Positions 12,443 through 24,114 of a stretch of 64,000 bases of DNA are shown here, piece after piece; within the stretch, counting starts at the first letter, position 1; the number at the start of each line of letters is the position of its first letter. The notes below the pieces were generated by a model, which was not told where the DNA came from, searched no databases, and saw only the letters and a list, made by a program, of their open reading frames with translations. Made by a program: the position numbers and the translations under genes. Origin of the DNA: Triadica sebifera (Eukaryota; Streptophyta; Magnoliopsida; Malpighiales; Euphorbiaceae); NCBI GenBank assembly GCA_023653625.1, contig CM042902.1, positions 3,665,001 to 3,729,000 of the forward strand, given 5' to 3'.

Positions 12443-13507
12443 TCATTTCTTTCCACTCTTCTTAAGGCCAGACCCTCCCAAAGATCCTTTTTGCGCTGCC
12501 TTGGCTTTGAGTTCCTTAAGTGCCTTCTCCTCTTCCTTCTTTTTCTGAATGTTGGCCATATCAACCTAAGGAAGCAAGAGAATTTCACGTTAACAATTAA
12601 TAACAGATTGTAATAAACTTTCAACGCAAAGCTCAAAAAGAAAAAGAGCATATTCTAATAAGGTCCAATCAAACTTATATATAAAACAGCTCAAACTGAC
12701 TTGACGAAAACAGCTACCTTTACAAGTTAAGGATAATGAACAAGTTTATTGATCACATCCAAGTGAAACTACCATAATGATTCGGTTATAAAATACCTTG
12801 CAGCAAAGCCACATAAACTTGAACCCAGGATTAAGAACGTATAATGTAAAACTGTATACAGCCTTAACTCAAACATGAATTCAAGAAACTAGATCGCACT
12901 TCCATCGTTACAGAAATCAGTAAATACATAAAGACAAAAGTTTATTCAATGAAAAGGTGCACTAACAATTTGTTGGTTACTCTAACAACTCCATGATAAA
13001 TTGACGTATGAGAAAAATTTCAACCAACTACTAGCTTCTTGCAAGAAGCCCGTCTGTGATTTCCAACTCCAGAGACAACAAGAGAAGGGTGCTGAGTTTC
13101 ATAATTAAAATGGATTGAAAATTATAAATCTAGGTCAAATATTAATTAAACAAGTCACAAGGTTTAAATGCTAAATCGATTCTGCTAAGTAAGTGGAATC
13201 AAAGCCCAAATTTTTAACTAGAAAAATTAAATATTCCGAAGATTTTAAACATACCCATCAACACAAAGATCAAAACTGAATCGAACAAGAAATCAAAATT
13301 AAAATAAGATTGTATTTTAAATAATACCTCATCGTACTCCTTCTTAGAAACCTTGGCTTGCTTCAATGGTTTTGCTTTTCCACCTGAAAATTTGAAAGAA
13401 TTAATTAGAATCTAATCTAACAAATCAAGCGTCTTGCACTAAAACAACGCACAAATCATATTTTACAAAATTATACGCCTAAGGAAAGTACCTTGCTTGG
13501 AAGACAT
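12443..13507 (-). CDS. TMA7: translation machinery-associated protein 7 (TMA7)
   Basis: Three small exons on the minus strand, 13507-13492, 13383-13328 and 12565-12443, join by GT-AG introns into a 64-residue protein. The length equals that of the TMA7/CCDC72 family in eukaryotes. The protein begins MSSKQGGKAKPLKQAKV, continues with KEYDEVDMANIQKKKEEEKALKELKAKA and ends GSLGGSGLKKSGKK. The Lys/Glu-rich middle should form a single helix, and the basic glycine-rich tail is diagnostic. Yeast Tma7 co-purifies with ribosomes; its role in translation is still poorly defined. The first exon is only 16 bp of coding sequence, so automated annotation may miss or truncate this gene. Intron 2 is about 760 bp. 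Confidence 0.92.
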
Positions 13508-13699
13508 GGCTGGCACCTAGAAATCAGAGTACGATTTGCAGAATTAGAAGAGAAATTGGGAAAGAGACGAAGATAGACCTAACCCTAATTCGCTCAATTA
13601 TTGCCGGAAATTCGTGAATTGTGGCGAGTGCGGTTGGTGGCACATAAATAAAGGCTTGCACGTGCGTAGCTCGTGATCAATATTAGCCTCAAAATAGAT

Positions 13700-15650
13700 T
13701 TTGCGACTTTTACATATTTACCCTGAGCCAACAATGGGACGATTAAAAAACGTAACTGCCCATATTGTCTGTTAATTTAGCTTAATGTATAATAATATCC
13801 TCTAATTTTAATTTATAATAGTCATATCTTTTAATTTTAATTTATATAATAGCATTGTGCATCTCACTTGTTTTTATGGAATTATGGATTATATTTAATA
13901 ATTATACAGTATATTACTATTTATATAGAACACACTTAATAATTAAATATTACACCACCCTCCATAATTATACACTATATCACTATTTATATAGAATACA
14001 TTTAATAATTTTAGGTATCACACCACCCTCTAAAAATACATAATTTTTCTTAAGAAATTGTATTTAAATGAATTTTTTTCTTTGTTTGTACTTCATTGAT
14101 TTTGATAGAATAATATTATAATAATTACAATCAATTTGACAAAAAAAATATATGCACAATTTCATAAGCAAAAAAAATCATTTAAGTACAATTATTTTAA
14201 AAATTTGTGTATTTTATATAGGTAAATATCTAGTTATCAAGCGTATTTTATATAAACGGTAACATGCGCTTAGTCATTAAGAAACCTGAAAAAATAAAAA
14301 AACATATAAAAAATGATATATTTTTTTATATGAATTAAAAGTTAAATAATATTAGTATTATAAATTAAAATTGAACAATATCACTGTACATTAATGCTAG
14401 TTAAAGGATGATATGTGAAATTTAGCCTTCATTTGCCCTTTATTTTTCAAAATAATAATAAAGCTAATTAATTAAATTTGAGGTCTTATTTTAATTTAAT
14501 TACTCAAAAGAGCATGCTGTCTCATGATTATACTTCATTAATTTAATTGCAAAAGGTAAATAAAAATTCTGTCGTTGAGGCAAAATAAATATATTTTAAA
14601 TGGAGGCATCAATTCAATTTAATAAATAACATACGAACAAATTAACATATTCCCTTCAATATATAACATGAAATGAAAGAGAAGGAAAAGGGTGTTAATT
14701 TTATCCAAAAAATTCATTTAAATTTTGTATAGTTCATTTGAAAAATACATCCATTTTGATAAATTCAATTAATTATATTTAGAACTGTAATTTTTTTTTT
14801 CTTTTCGTCCCACCTCTTCCTGTGCTAAGTCCAGCAGGTACTCCAAGCTCATATAATAAAAAAATCTCTACTCATAATATTCAATTGAGAGAGAAATTGG
14901 GATCAGTAAGCATTAACCGTAGCTGGGCTTTCCAGTGTGTGATTTTCACGCAAATTTTTTTTTTTCTGTAAATAGTAATTCTAATAAAGAAATAGAGATA
15001 AAATGTAATTTAATTGAATGACAGACACTATAGAGCAAAAAACCGAAAAGTTCAGGGGCTTAAAAGTGGTGTAATTTTAAAGGAGACGTGTTTGTAGAGT
15101 GGCTTACCAATATTGGCCTTAACAGTTAACACGACTCGTCGTGTGACTCACAGCCATTCTTTCTCCTCTCGCGCCCACAGCCAGAGCCAGCGGACGATCA
15201 CCGCTGTACGCAGGGAAGAAGAATTCTGTTGTGAAGGAAACATGAAGCTTCACAAGGATTTGTTTCTTTATATTGTTGAGTTCTTCCTGAAACTATAAAA
15301 CCATTGTCTTTCATTGTCTTTTCTGCTCTAAGGTCAATGGATTCTATTGCTCCTGCGGATATGAGATATAAAAGTTATATGTTTCTGCTTCTGCTTTGTC
15401 TGATTTGTAATGACAAATGTAAACTTTGGCGTTGTGCACCTCTTTTAGGAATTTTCAATTAATCTGTCTGGTGATATTTACTTTTCCTATATTAGTGCAG
15501 ATTATATCATCTTCTTGCTCACATATGATCAATACCATTTCATACTTTGTACATACTATATTAAATTCAGATGAATGAAAAATCTGGAAACTAAATGACA
15601 GTATCTATCAATTATTAAGAATATTTACATCCACTATAATGTGCTAATCT
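13700..15650. other. intergenic region, no gene recognised
   Basis: AT-rich sequence upstream of TMA7 and beyond. Short direct repeats of TTATATAGAA-type sequence occur around 13910-14000. A more GC-balanced stretch at 15110-15300 includes a short open frame with no recognisable domain. Nothing coding can be supported. Confidence 0.45.
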
Positions 15651-15657
15651 ACAAAAA

Positions 15658-17080
15658 TTATCCAGCTTCCCTAATTGTAATTGATACATTATTTGTGGAG
15701 CAATTTTCTAAAATTTTCTTGGCTACCAGTGACTCTTCCTCCAATCTGTCCTGAAAATATGATGGTGTTTTGGGTTTGGGCAGATCTGAAGTTTCATTTG
15801 TTAGCATGGAAACAATATCTGACATGTTTGATCTATCTGCTGGCTGATCTTGTATGCCGAGAAGACCAATATGAATGCATCTCAATACTTCAGTATGAGG
15901 ACATGATTCGTTCACGGTTTGATCCATGAGCTGTTAGCTTCGTCCTTCATTCCACAGATCCCAAGCGTGAAATAACAACAGTTGCAGAGACATTGTCCAG
16001 GTTAAAATTACCCAATTGGTTAGAAAATCTTTATGCACTTGTAGATAGTGCTACCCAATTGGTTAGAAAATTACCCCAAAGCTAAATACCATTTTTTCTA
16101 GTAGGATCTGCTTCAGAAAAGAATTAACAGAATGCATGTTTATGTAATTGAAGGCTAGTAGATGAAATTATTCTAAACTGGAGGAAGAAAGTAGGCAGTT
16201 TTAAAGTTGGCAAACCGAAGAGAAAAAAATCCAAGCTTTTGTTTGCCATGAACTCGTAGATTACAATCTTCTCTTCTCTTTGAATGCAGCATCCAACAAG
16301 CCTAACAAGATTAGTGTGTCTCAGCTTTGCAATTAGTATGTGTTCATTCTTAAATTCCACTAGTCTTGCCCTGAATTTCTTGAAAGTCTTTTTCACTGCT
16401 ACTTGCAGGGCATCGTGTAGTTCTCCAAAAAAAAAAAAGCAGTTAGTTTGAATCACAGTTAAATTAGTTGTTCCCTTTTGATTATACATGTTTTATTTAC
16501 CTTGTATACTGTGCCAAATCCACCTTCACCAAACTTATTTGCTGTTGAAAAATTACCTGTGGCAGAAACTATGCTTTCAAAGCTGAAAAAGATCAGTTCA
16601 TAACTATTCTTCCTATCTCTCTTGACTTCTTCTAACTTTCTACTTGGGCTATCTGACATGTTATCTTCCAAGGCACACAATAAAATCTCCAGCTCTGCAT
16701 CGTACGTGGCTGCAAGTTGTAACAGAAAGTAATTAGTCAGCAGCTAATGACTAACACTCCTTGAACATATTCTAATTAGATCTAGGAAGTTACCTGCTAT
16801 TTTTTTTCTTCTTTGTATGAAGAAGTATATCAAGCATGCCATTAGTACAGTTACTAGTCCCGCAGCCGTTATGACAGGCCATATCCACCTCTTTGCTGCA
16901 TTACCAAACATGTATTTCATACTTAATACTTAGCAGTAGAAAACATGAAGACCAGTACAATTTGTATCTACCTTTCTTTCCTTCAAGCACATATATGACT
17001 CTGATTTCATCATGTTTCTCCGTGAATATCATTCCTTGATTCCGTGACTCACACATAGTTTGGTTGGCACTAGTATAAGC
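15658..17080 (-). pseudogene. broken G-type-lectin/S-domain receptor-like kinase remnant
   Basis: Minus-strand pieces in correct order resemble an SD-1 type receptor kinase. Around 17075-16975 is an extracellular juxtamembrane piece, around 16895-16800 a membrane segment (WPVITAAGLVTVLMACLIYF) followed by basic residues, and 16710-16500 a cytoplasmic part ending in the glycine loop GEGGFGTVYK. Then 16427-16210 gives VAVKK with the catalytic lysine, FKNEHILIAKL with the helix-C Glu, and LVRLVGCCIQREEKIVIYEF. The catalytic loop (HRD), DFG and activation segment are absent. The next recognisable piece, 15970-15658, starts at AWDLWNEGRS, hits an in-frame stop, and continues with EVLRCIHIGLLGIQDQPADRS to a C-terminal tail. 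The missing core and the stop make a functional kinase impossible. The lectin and PAN domains are also missing. Confidence 0.8.
16203..16275. repeat. 73-bp direct repeat, copy 1 (inside kinase exon)
   Basis: This 73-bp block, on the minus strand the kinase exon end encoding EKIVIYEFMANKSLDFFLF, recurs at 17106-17178 in the same orientation with two substitutions. The rest of the exon is not present at the second site. Confidence 0.85.
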
Positions 17081-17105
17081 ATATGCAACAAGAACAATTA
17101 TTCAT

Positions 17106-17178
17106 AAAGTTGGCAAACCGAAGAGAAAAAAATCCAAGCTTTTGTTTGCCATAAACTCGTAGATTAGAATCTTCTCTT
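17106..17178. repeat. 73-bp direct repeat, copy 2
   Basis: Same 73 bases as 16203-16275 except for two substitutions. It is embedded in non-coding sequence between the two kinase remnants. Such high identity beside otherwise decayed exons suggests either a recent local duplication or the edge of a tandem kinase copy that has mostly been deleted. Confidence 0.85.
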
Positions 17179-17665
17179 TCAGCATTTAGCTGTTTATTTT
17201 GAAAACAGACTTTTCAAACTAAGGCTATGCATGCTTTTTTTTGGTCTCTCTTATTTTTTTTTTAAAAGTTCAGATGCGTTGTGGTTTATTTATTCAAATA
17301 TCTTGATTATTAGCATACTGCATTATGGTTTATTTTTTCACATATCTTGACAATTCTTAATGTGAACTGGACATACATACTACACAAGAAAAGAACAGAC
17401 AACATTTCGTTTTCAGTTAATTTTTTTTTTTGTATAGTTTTTCTCCCACAAAACTCCTGCTTTTTCAACCTTCATTGATTGATTAAATTAGGTTTGAACA
17501 GTTCCCTGCTTTTGGCCTGATTTGTTTATCATAGATATCTTCATTCAGACATCATTTATAGTTTCAGTTCCATTATGACAAAGCTGTTACATGACATAAT
17601 GCAGACACCTGCATCAATAAAAAGAAAAAAAAAAAAGAATCTGTCCCCTTCACCTGGCCTCCATC

Positions 17666-17930
17666 TCATTGATTGATACCCCCATTTAGGGGCACAAATT
17701 CCTGATTACGCTTTGCAATCTTTGCAAACTGGAAGTTCCTCCTACGGTAGAATGCTGGTTGATTTGGAGAAGATAGTTGATTTACTTCAGCATGCATCAT
17801 AAATATGACAACTAGCGAGATGGGTCCATCCATTGGGTTCTCTTGTACACACAAGAGACCTACATGAATGCATCTCAACACTTCATTATGATATTTTTCT
17901 GTTCCACTCCGAAAAAGTGAAATACAATAA
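17666..17930 (-). pseudogene. second receptor-like kinase C-terminal fragment
   Basis: The minus strand encodes NEVLRCIHVGLLCVQENPMDGP followed by a tail ending FVPLNGGINQ and a stop. This is the last exon of an S-domain type receptor kinase, where families read HVGLLCVQE..DRPxMSxVVxML. The PTMS block is degraded here (DGPISLVVIFMMH). No upstream kinase exons follow on the expected side apart from the 73-bp block at 17106-17178, so this is an isolated fragment. With the remnant at 15658-17080 it indicates a former tandem cluster. Confidence 0.7.
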
Positions 17931-17949
17931 AAATATGGCAAACCAGAAA

Positions 17950-20900
17950 TTGATTATTGAACCATGATACATTGATAATGTAATTGAAAGTGAAGGATTA
18001 CAAAGAGAAGGGGAATAAATACTGCACTGATTACATTGATACTACTAAGGAAAACAATAAAAGGAAAGATAAAAAAATAAATAAGAAATTGATTTGGTGT
18101 GTGTAAGGGTCCTCCTCAAAATGGAAGTAAAAGCCTATTTATATACACTCTTGAAGAGTATAAAGAAATCAATTCTAGTAATGTGAGACTTTTTACCCAT
18201 ATAAGCAGAATATTGCCCATTTTACTCTATTTGGAAAATTTTACGAGGTATTAACATTTTCATGTATTATTATTGGATCAATCAGTTCTAGAACTTTACC
18301 TTGTGTCCCCAACACCCACGCCTAAAATAATTTCATGTGCGAAAAATTGATTGAGACTCAGTTCTATGCATATTTATATCAGATTGTAATTTCATGTGTG
18401 AGAAATTTTTGTATTACAATACAAAAGTCTATTTTGGAGAACTTTTCAGCGATCGATGACATTCAAGTGATTAGGAGTAAAATCCGAAATAAGTGAATGA
18501 TTGAAATTAGGGGTTGTTTGAGATTACTGTTAGTTATCAAAAAAATATATATATTTATAATTTTTTTAATTTAATTGACTAATTTTTTTAAAATTTTTTA
18601 TAAACTATTTTTCTCAAATCTATTTCTGAAAAAAATATTTATTTATATTTTTATTTTTAAAAGTAGTTTTCAAAATTTAAAAAAATTAAAAATAATTTTT
18701 TTTTTTTCAAAAAACGCTTTTATCAAATTCAGTCCCAAACATATTATAAGAGTTGCTTCAAGTTATTGAAATCCTGTAGGACTACTTGTTCCGGAAACAC
18801 AAGCGATTATCATTTATTATGGCCTTATGGGATGGTTTTGGGTTGCAACTTACTAGCGACAACATATAATCGCCGTTGGTGAGCCATTAGGCTGGCACCT
18901 TTTACAGTCTAATGCTTTGACAATCTCCATTTCTTCTGAAAATAAATTATCTATACAAAAAATCTAATGATGCAAAATATCCAAACTTTTCTGTATTTTT
19001 TATAATTTTATCAAAATAATTTAATTATTAATTTTAGGAAATTTTTTTGTTGTATTTTGATAAATATATTTTATCTTTTTCATTAAAAAAAAACTACAAT
19101 AGATGAAATGATTCATATCCAGTATTGGCTAAATACATTTACTTTACTAATTTTATGATTTGGTACAATTGCAAATAATTATAAAAATTTATTGGGACAA
19201 AGTAACTAAAATTAAGCACTCGAATTTCTTGGAGGAGAAGTGTATTCATTTCCATTTTTTTTAATATAATTTTTCTTGATAGACAAGTGATTGTTTTCCT
19301 ACTCTGCAAGTATATTTGGTTGAATATGAAATGAATAAGAATAGACCTTAGACTAGTTTTCTAGTTTTGATGGGCCGAAAACATTGTTCGACAAAATCAA
19401 AGTCCAATTGTATTCACTTGGGTTTCTCAGTCACTTGTTGCAGTGTTTTATTTGGTTGAAGGGTAGGTCTGAATAGCAGCCGAAGATTGGTAGCTAAGGT
19501 TAGCATCCAAAATTGGTTTCTCTTGCATCAGCTGATCTTCCTCAATCTTGAAATCATGGTATATTAAAGCATGTGTTTCTCTCTAAGTAATTATATGCTA
19601 TATATATATATATATATATATTGATAGGATTCTTTATATATATATTGCAGTCTCTCATGGCGCCATTGATGTTGAAGCCATTACTAAGGCTGCTCATATC
19701 GTTAATGTCACAGCCAATTGCCTCTGTCACTACTTTACTGTATTACAGTAATCTTCTTCCAAGAAACTTGAATTTAGAGCGATTCGTTCGAAGGGAATTT
19801 CTTCTCGAGGAAAATCATATCTTTAATTTTCTTGTCATTTCCTTGAGATGTTTATGGTAGCTTACAATATATGTTGATTTTCAATATTTTCCATATTGAT
19901 TTTTGTTATGTAGCAAGAACTTTTTTTTTTTTTTTGGGATACGTAACATTTTCTTTTCAAATTAAATCTTGCTTTAGAGTGAGGATTCTGCATGCAATTT
20001 TTCTGATCGGAATCAGTGGATGGATATTGGTAAGTTCTTACAGTATATATAACTACTAAATTAAGGTGAACATTATGAACAAGTCAATATGTAAAATATT
20101 TGTCTAAATCAGGTCTATGTAACTATTTGTGATGAGCCAATATTAAAATTCCGTATTAAAACAATAATTTTTATTTTATATTTGAAATTAATTGTATGAA
20201 TTACTTTTTTTAACATTTGATAATTATTAAATGGATTCATGGTGAAAGTATGGATGGAGTTATATGCAAGCAGTTATATATGCACATAAATATGAAAAGA
20301 AATTTAGAAACGGGGCAAAAAGGGAAAAAAAAGTACATTATGGATTGGGCCAAGAAATGAAAAGAGGGCTTTTAATTAAATAGCTTTTGATTGTAAATCT
20401 TTTCTTTTCTCTGGCGCCTGCGTTTGTCGATTGAATGATTACTGGCCATCTCAACAGACGTTCATAAATAATATCACAATCAACATGAGTAATCGATATT
20501 ATTTTGGAAAAGAAGATAGTTGGTTTCATCCTTTGTTTCAACCAAATTCTATGCTAATGTGACATAAATGTCCTAAATGAAGATGAAAAACAAATTATTA
20601 ACGTCTGATTGTGGAATAAGCAATAAAAAAAAAAAAATTTCTATTATAGGAATGTTGGGTGTTCGGCTGTGTCAAACATGGGTTTTGTAATTTTCAGCCA
20701 GCTAATTATTGGGTTCCTTTCTCATTTCTATTCGGAGACAATTCATTGCCAACTACTGATCATGAAATTAATTCTTGCCATCTCCAGTTTCTTAATATAA
20801 AAGCTTCCACAATTCCTGGGATAATCTTTATAATATTCTTATGATCGTTGCCTTGACATGCATGTTGCTGCTCAAATTATTATTATTTAAATTATTTTTT

Positions 20901-22916
20901 AATAATTAAGCCATTATTTGCCTCAAGATTCGCAAATACTCTCCACTCTATGTTCATATAAAACTTAAAAGCTTTGTTTTGCTTTTATATAAACATAATT
21001 TAATTTATAATCCCGTAATGATTAAATGATCGATAATGTATGATTGATTAAATCTTATGGCTTGCTAAAAGAAAACAACAAAACAAAAGAGCCAATTTTC
21101 TTATGAACAAAGGAATTACAATTGATGAACATGTTTGGGCAAGTAATAACACGTGACTTGTGGGGCCCATTGTACAAACGACAACCTGTGATCACTGATC
21201 AATGGTGGTGTGATCTGTGACTTGTGCGTGATCTCAACTGACTTTAACAGCTAAAATAACTATCCGATTTCTGTTCGAATGTGCCTATGATTCTTTAAGG
21301 TCTTAAAAGCTTTTTTTTTTTCTTGATTTTGTTTTTATTTATTTGATGACTTGTCTCCTCTCTAAGACCGCCAAGTCACCATATTAATGGCTGCAGACCC
21401 AGCTAATAATTATTACTGTTCCAAATATAATTAATCTCAACTTTAAAAATAAAAAGTATCCATATTTAGTTATCCATATTCATACGAGTAATACACTATA
21501 TAAATTGGATTAAAAGGCTTTTTCGATCCAAAAAATAATAATAATAATAATAATAATAATTGATATACTCCTAATATCTATTCAGCATCCAAATGATTTG
21601 GGTTTTTTTTTTTAATTAGGTATATATGTCCATCAATCTATAATCATGATATGCATATGTTTTCATATTCCAATATCAAAGAATCATAATGCATAGCTAA
21701 AATTAAGCTGAAAAAGTTGTCATACTTTCCCGCAATATTGAACAACTATGGCCTCTCTTTTTTCCCAGTTTACCCAAGAAAGCGCAAAAAAGGTACACAC
21801 ACTTGACAAGCAAGCTTTTGCTTTAATAATTTGGGAACATGGCATCTCTAATTTCTTGCACTATTTGACTATAACCTTTTCATTAATATTACAAAAATAC
21901 ATAGGCTTAATCCTGTGATAGGGGTATTTGGGTTCTCCACGTATATATCCTTCCCTTATACATATCTGAACTTATTTCCAGCATTGAAACATTCTGGCAA
22001 GTTGCATCAAATCATTAGTACGAATATTAGAAAAATATATAAAAATTATGATCAATAAAATAGATGTAGAATTGTAGATAAGAACTGAGCCAGTGTTGTA
22101 CTATATGCAGATAACAACTGAGTTCGCAAAAGTGACAGCTGTGGGTTAGCTAGCAAGAGTGATTGCCACTTTTCTTGCAGGCCAGGTTTGAGGGCCTGCA
22201 TGACATTAGTAAGCAACTTGCTTCTTTCTTATCACACATGGAACTTCAATGTGGCTGCCCTTGATTTAATCCTTAAGATAATTGAAATACCAAGCACAAT
22301 TAATGTATCCATTTTCTTCTTTTCTTTATCCATCTTTCTGCTTACGTGGACATTCACCACCTTTTCTTTTACTAAACTGCCCTTGACACCTAATCATCAC
22401 CCAAATTACACTCCTTTACAATTCCACATCCATGCATACATATCGCTGTAGTTTCTTTTGTACTTCAAAAGAATTGACCCTTCTCAATCTTTAATGGGTC
22501 CAATTCATCCTCTAAGTGTGACTCACTCTACACCATGAAATTTGACTAATCCTAGCCGATGAATGAAGTACTTGTGACGAAAAGAAGTTCCAAACGCGGC
22601 AGACTGAGTTTACGATGAGGTTTCATTTCCTCCACGAAAGCAACATAAATCATATTTTAATATATAGTTTAACACTAATTGGTCTGTTTTAAAATTTTCA
22701 AAGTTTATATTTCTTACGCAATCCTTAATTAAATTATAGATGCACTCTAATAATTTGCATTAGTGAATTACCTTTATTTTAATTTTTTTTTTCTGAACAT
22801 ATTATTGAATTACCTTACATACTTCTAATCATATATTATATAAATCATAATAATTTCAATCATCACATGATCTTAAATTATTTCAACATAATATTACAAC
22901 CTAATTAATTAAGAAC

Positions 22917-22953
<37 letters not shown>

Positions 22954-23700
22954 CTTGACCATATCAAACATAGGAACTTACTCAATCTGTTAACCAAAAC
23001 ATTCCTTGATTAATTTGATTATGTAGACAAAATAATTAAATTATCACCATGAATCTGAGCTGGGTAAGACTAAAATAGAAAAAGAAAAAGCTTTTAACGT
23101 AGTAATTTTTTTAATCCACATATTTTCTGTAAATACTCAAAAGGTAGATTATTTATTGTTAGCCAAATATTAAAAAAATTATTAAAAGAAGAGATAATTA
23201 ATATATCTTTTTTCAAAAAAAAAAGAAGACAATTTTATAGTTTTCAAATTATTTCTATTACGCTTTTATAAATACGAGATAATTTCTCTTCATGGTTATT
23301 AAAAAAGCCATAAATCTCTCTTAAATAAGGCCCACAAATCAACCGTTTGGTTTCCCGCGGTTTCTTTGAGCCATGTTTAAGGGGCTAAAGTATATTCAAG
23401 CTTTTCGTTTTCCAGCCACCCAAAAATGCCCTCGCTGGTTTCATAATACGGCCCCGATTTGAGAAGGTATCAAGGGTCTTATAGTAAATTCGTTGACAGC
23501 TAACTGTTACGATTTGTGACCTTGCAGTTAATTAAAATGATTAACAGAACGGCGCACAAAAATATTTTTATTACAGAGGGAAAGAATCCTACGTGGCGAT
23601 ACTTTCTCTGTCTAAGAAAATTGATTTTCTATCTCTAAAAGCACAGCTTTCTTTTGTTGCTTTTGAGCTACCTTGATGCCCATCTGGGGATTCTTGATTG
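17950..23700. other. 5.7-kb gene-poor AT-rich region
   Basis: No protein-coding gene could be supported. Simple repeats include (TA)n near 19600-19621 and 22919-22943 and (AAT)n near 21534-21560. A short frame near 19651-19840 reads VSHGAIDVEAITKAAHIVN and then a stop; it could be a gene fragment, but no family was recognised. No tRNA or recognisable miRNA precursor was found by eye. Confidence 0.5.
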
Positions 23701-23732
23701 TCCATTCACCTCTCTTTTCAATTATGCATTAG

Positions 23733-23740
23733 TATAAATA
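23733..23740 (+). promoter_or_regulatory. candidate TATA box of the IST1-like gene
   Basis: TATAAATA lies about 380 bp upstream of the IST1-like start codon and is followed by a pyrimidine-rich stretch that could be the 5' leader. Position and sequence suit a plant core promoter. A leader intron before the ATG cannot be excluded. Confidence 0.4.
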
Positions 23741-24114
23741 CTACAATTCTCTTTCTATCAAGTTCTCGTCTTCCTCTTTCTTGCTACCTAGAAACACCAG
23801 AGTCTCATTCCTTCTTGTTGCTAATTTAGAGGCCAATTTTGTGATTTTTGTTTCATTTTTTTTTTGTTCCCCGGCCTTCTTGTAGGATTTAAAAGAAGAA
23901 AACCCAATTTTGTGTTTCGTTTCTTTGCGTAGTGGTAATGCCGATTCTTGGTGTTTCTTGATCTTTTGTTTCCAATTTTGTAGTTTATTCTTCACCTTAT
24001 CTTTGCGGTAATTACGGTAGCCCAAGGAACGTATAATAAATTCCAATCTTTACCATTCTTTCTTTCTCGCCGTATAGTTTGTGTTTCCTTGAAAGATTCA
24101 AGAAAGAAATCAAA

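Noticed and set aside
19651..19840. Short frame VSHGAIDVEAITKAAHIVN with a following stop and further open frame
   Set aside because: It looks protein-like but is too short, is interrupted, and has no recognised family; it may be a gene fragment.
22120..22230. Possible small hairpin (GCAGGCC and GGCCTGC arms) resembling a miRNA precursor
   Set aside because: Arms are too short and no known plant miRNA sequence is present.
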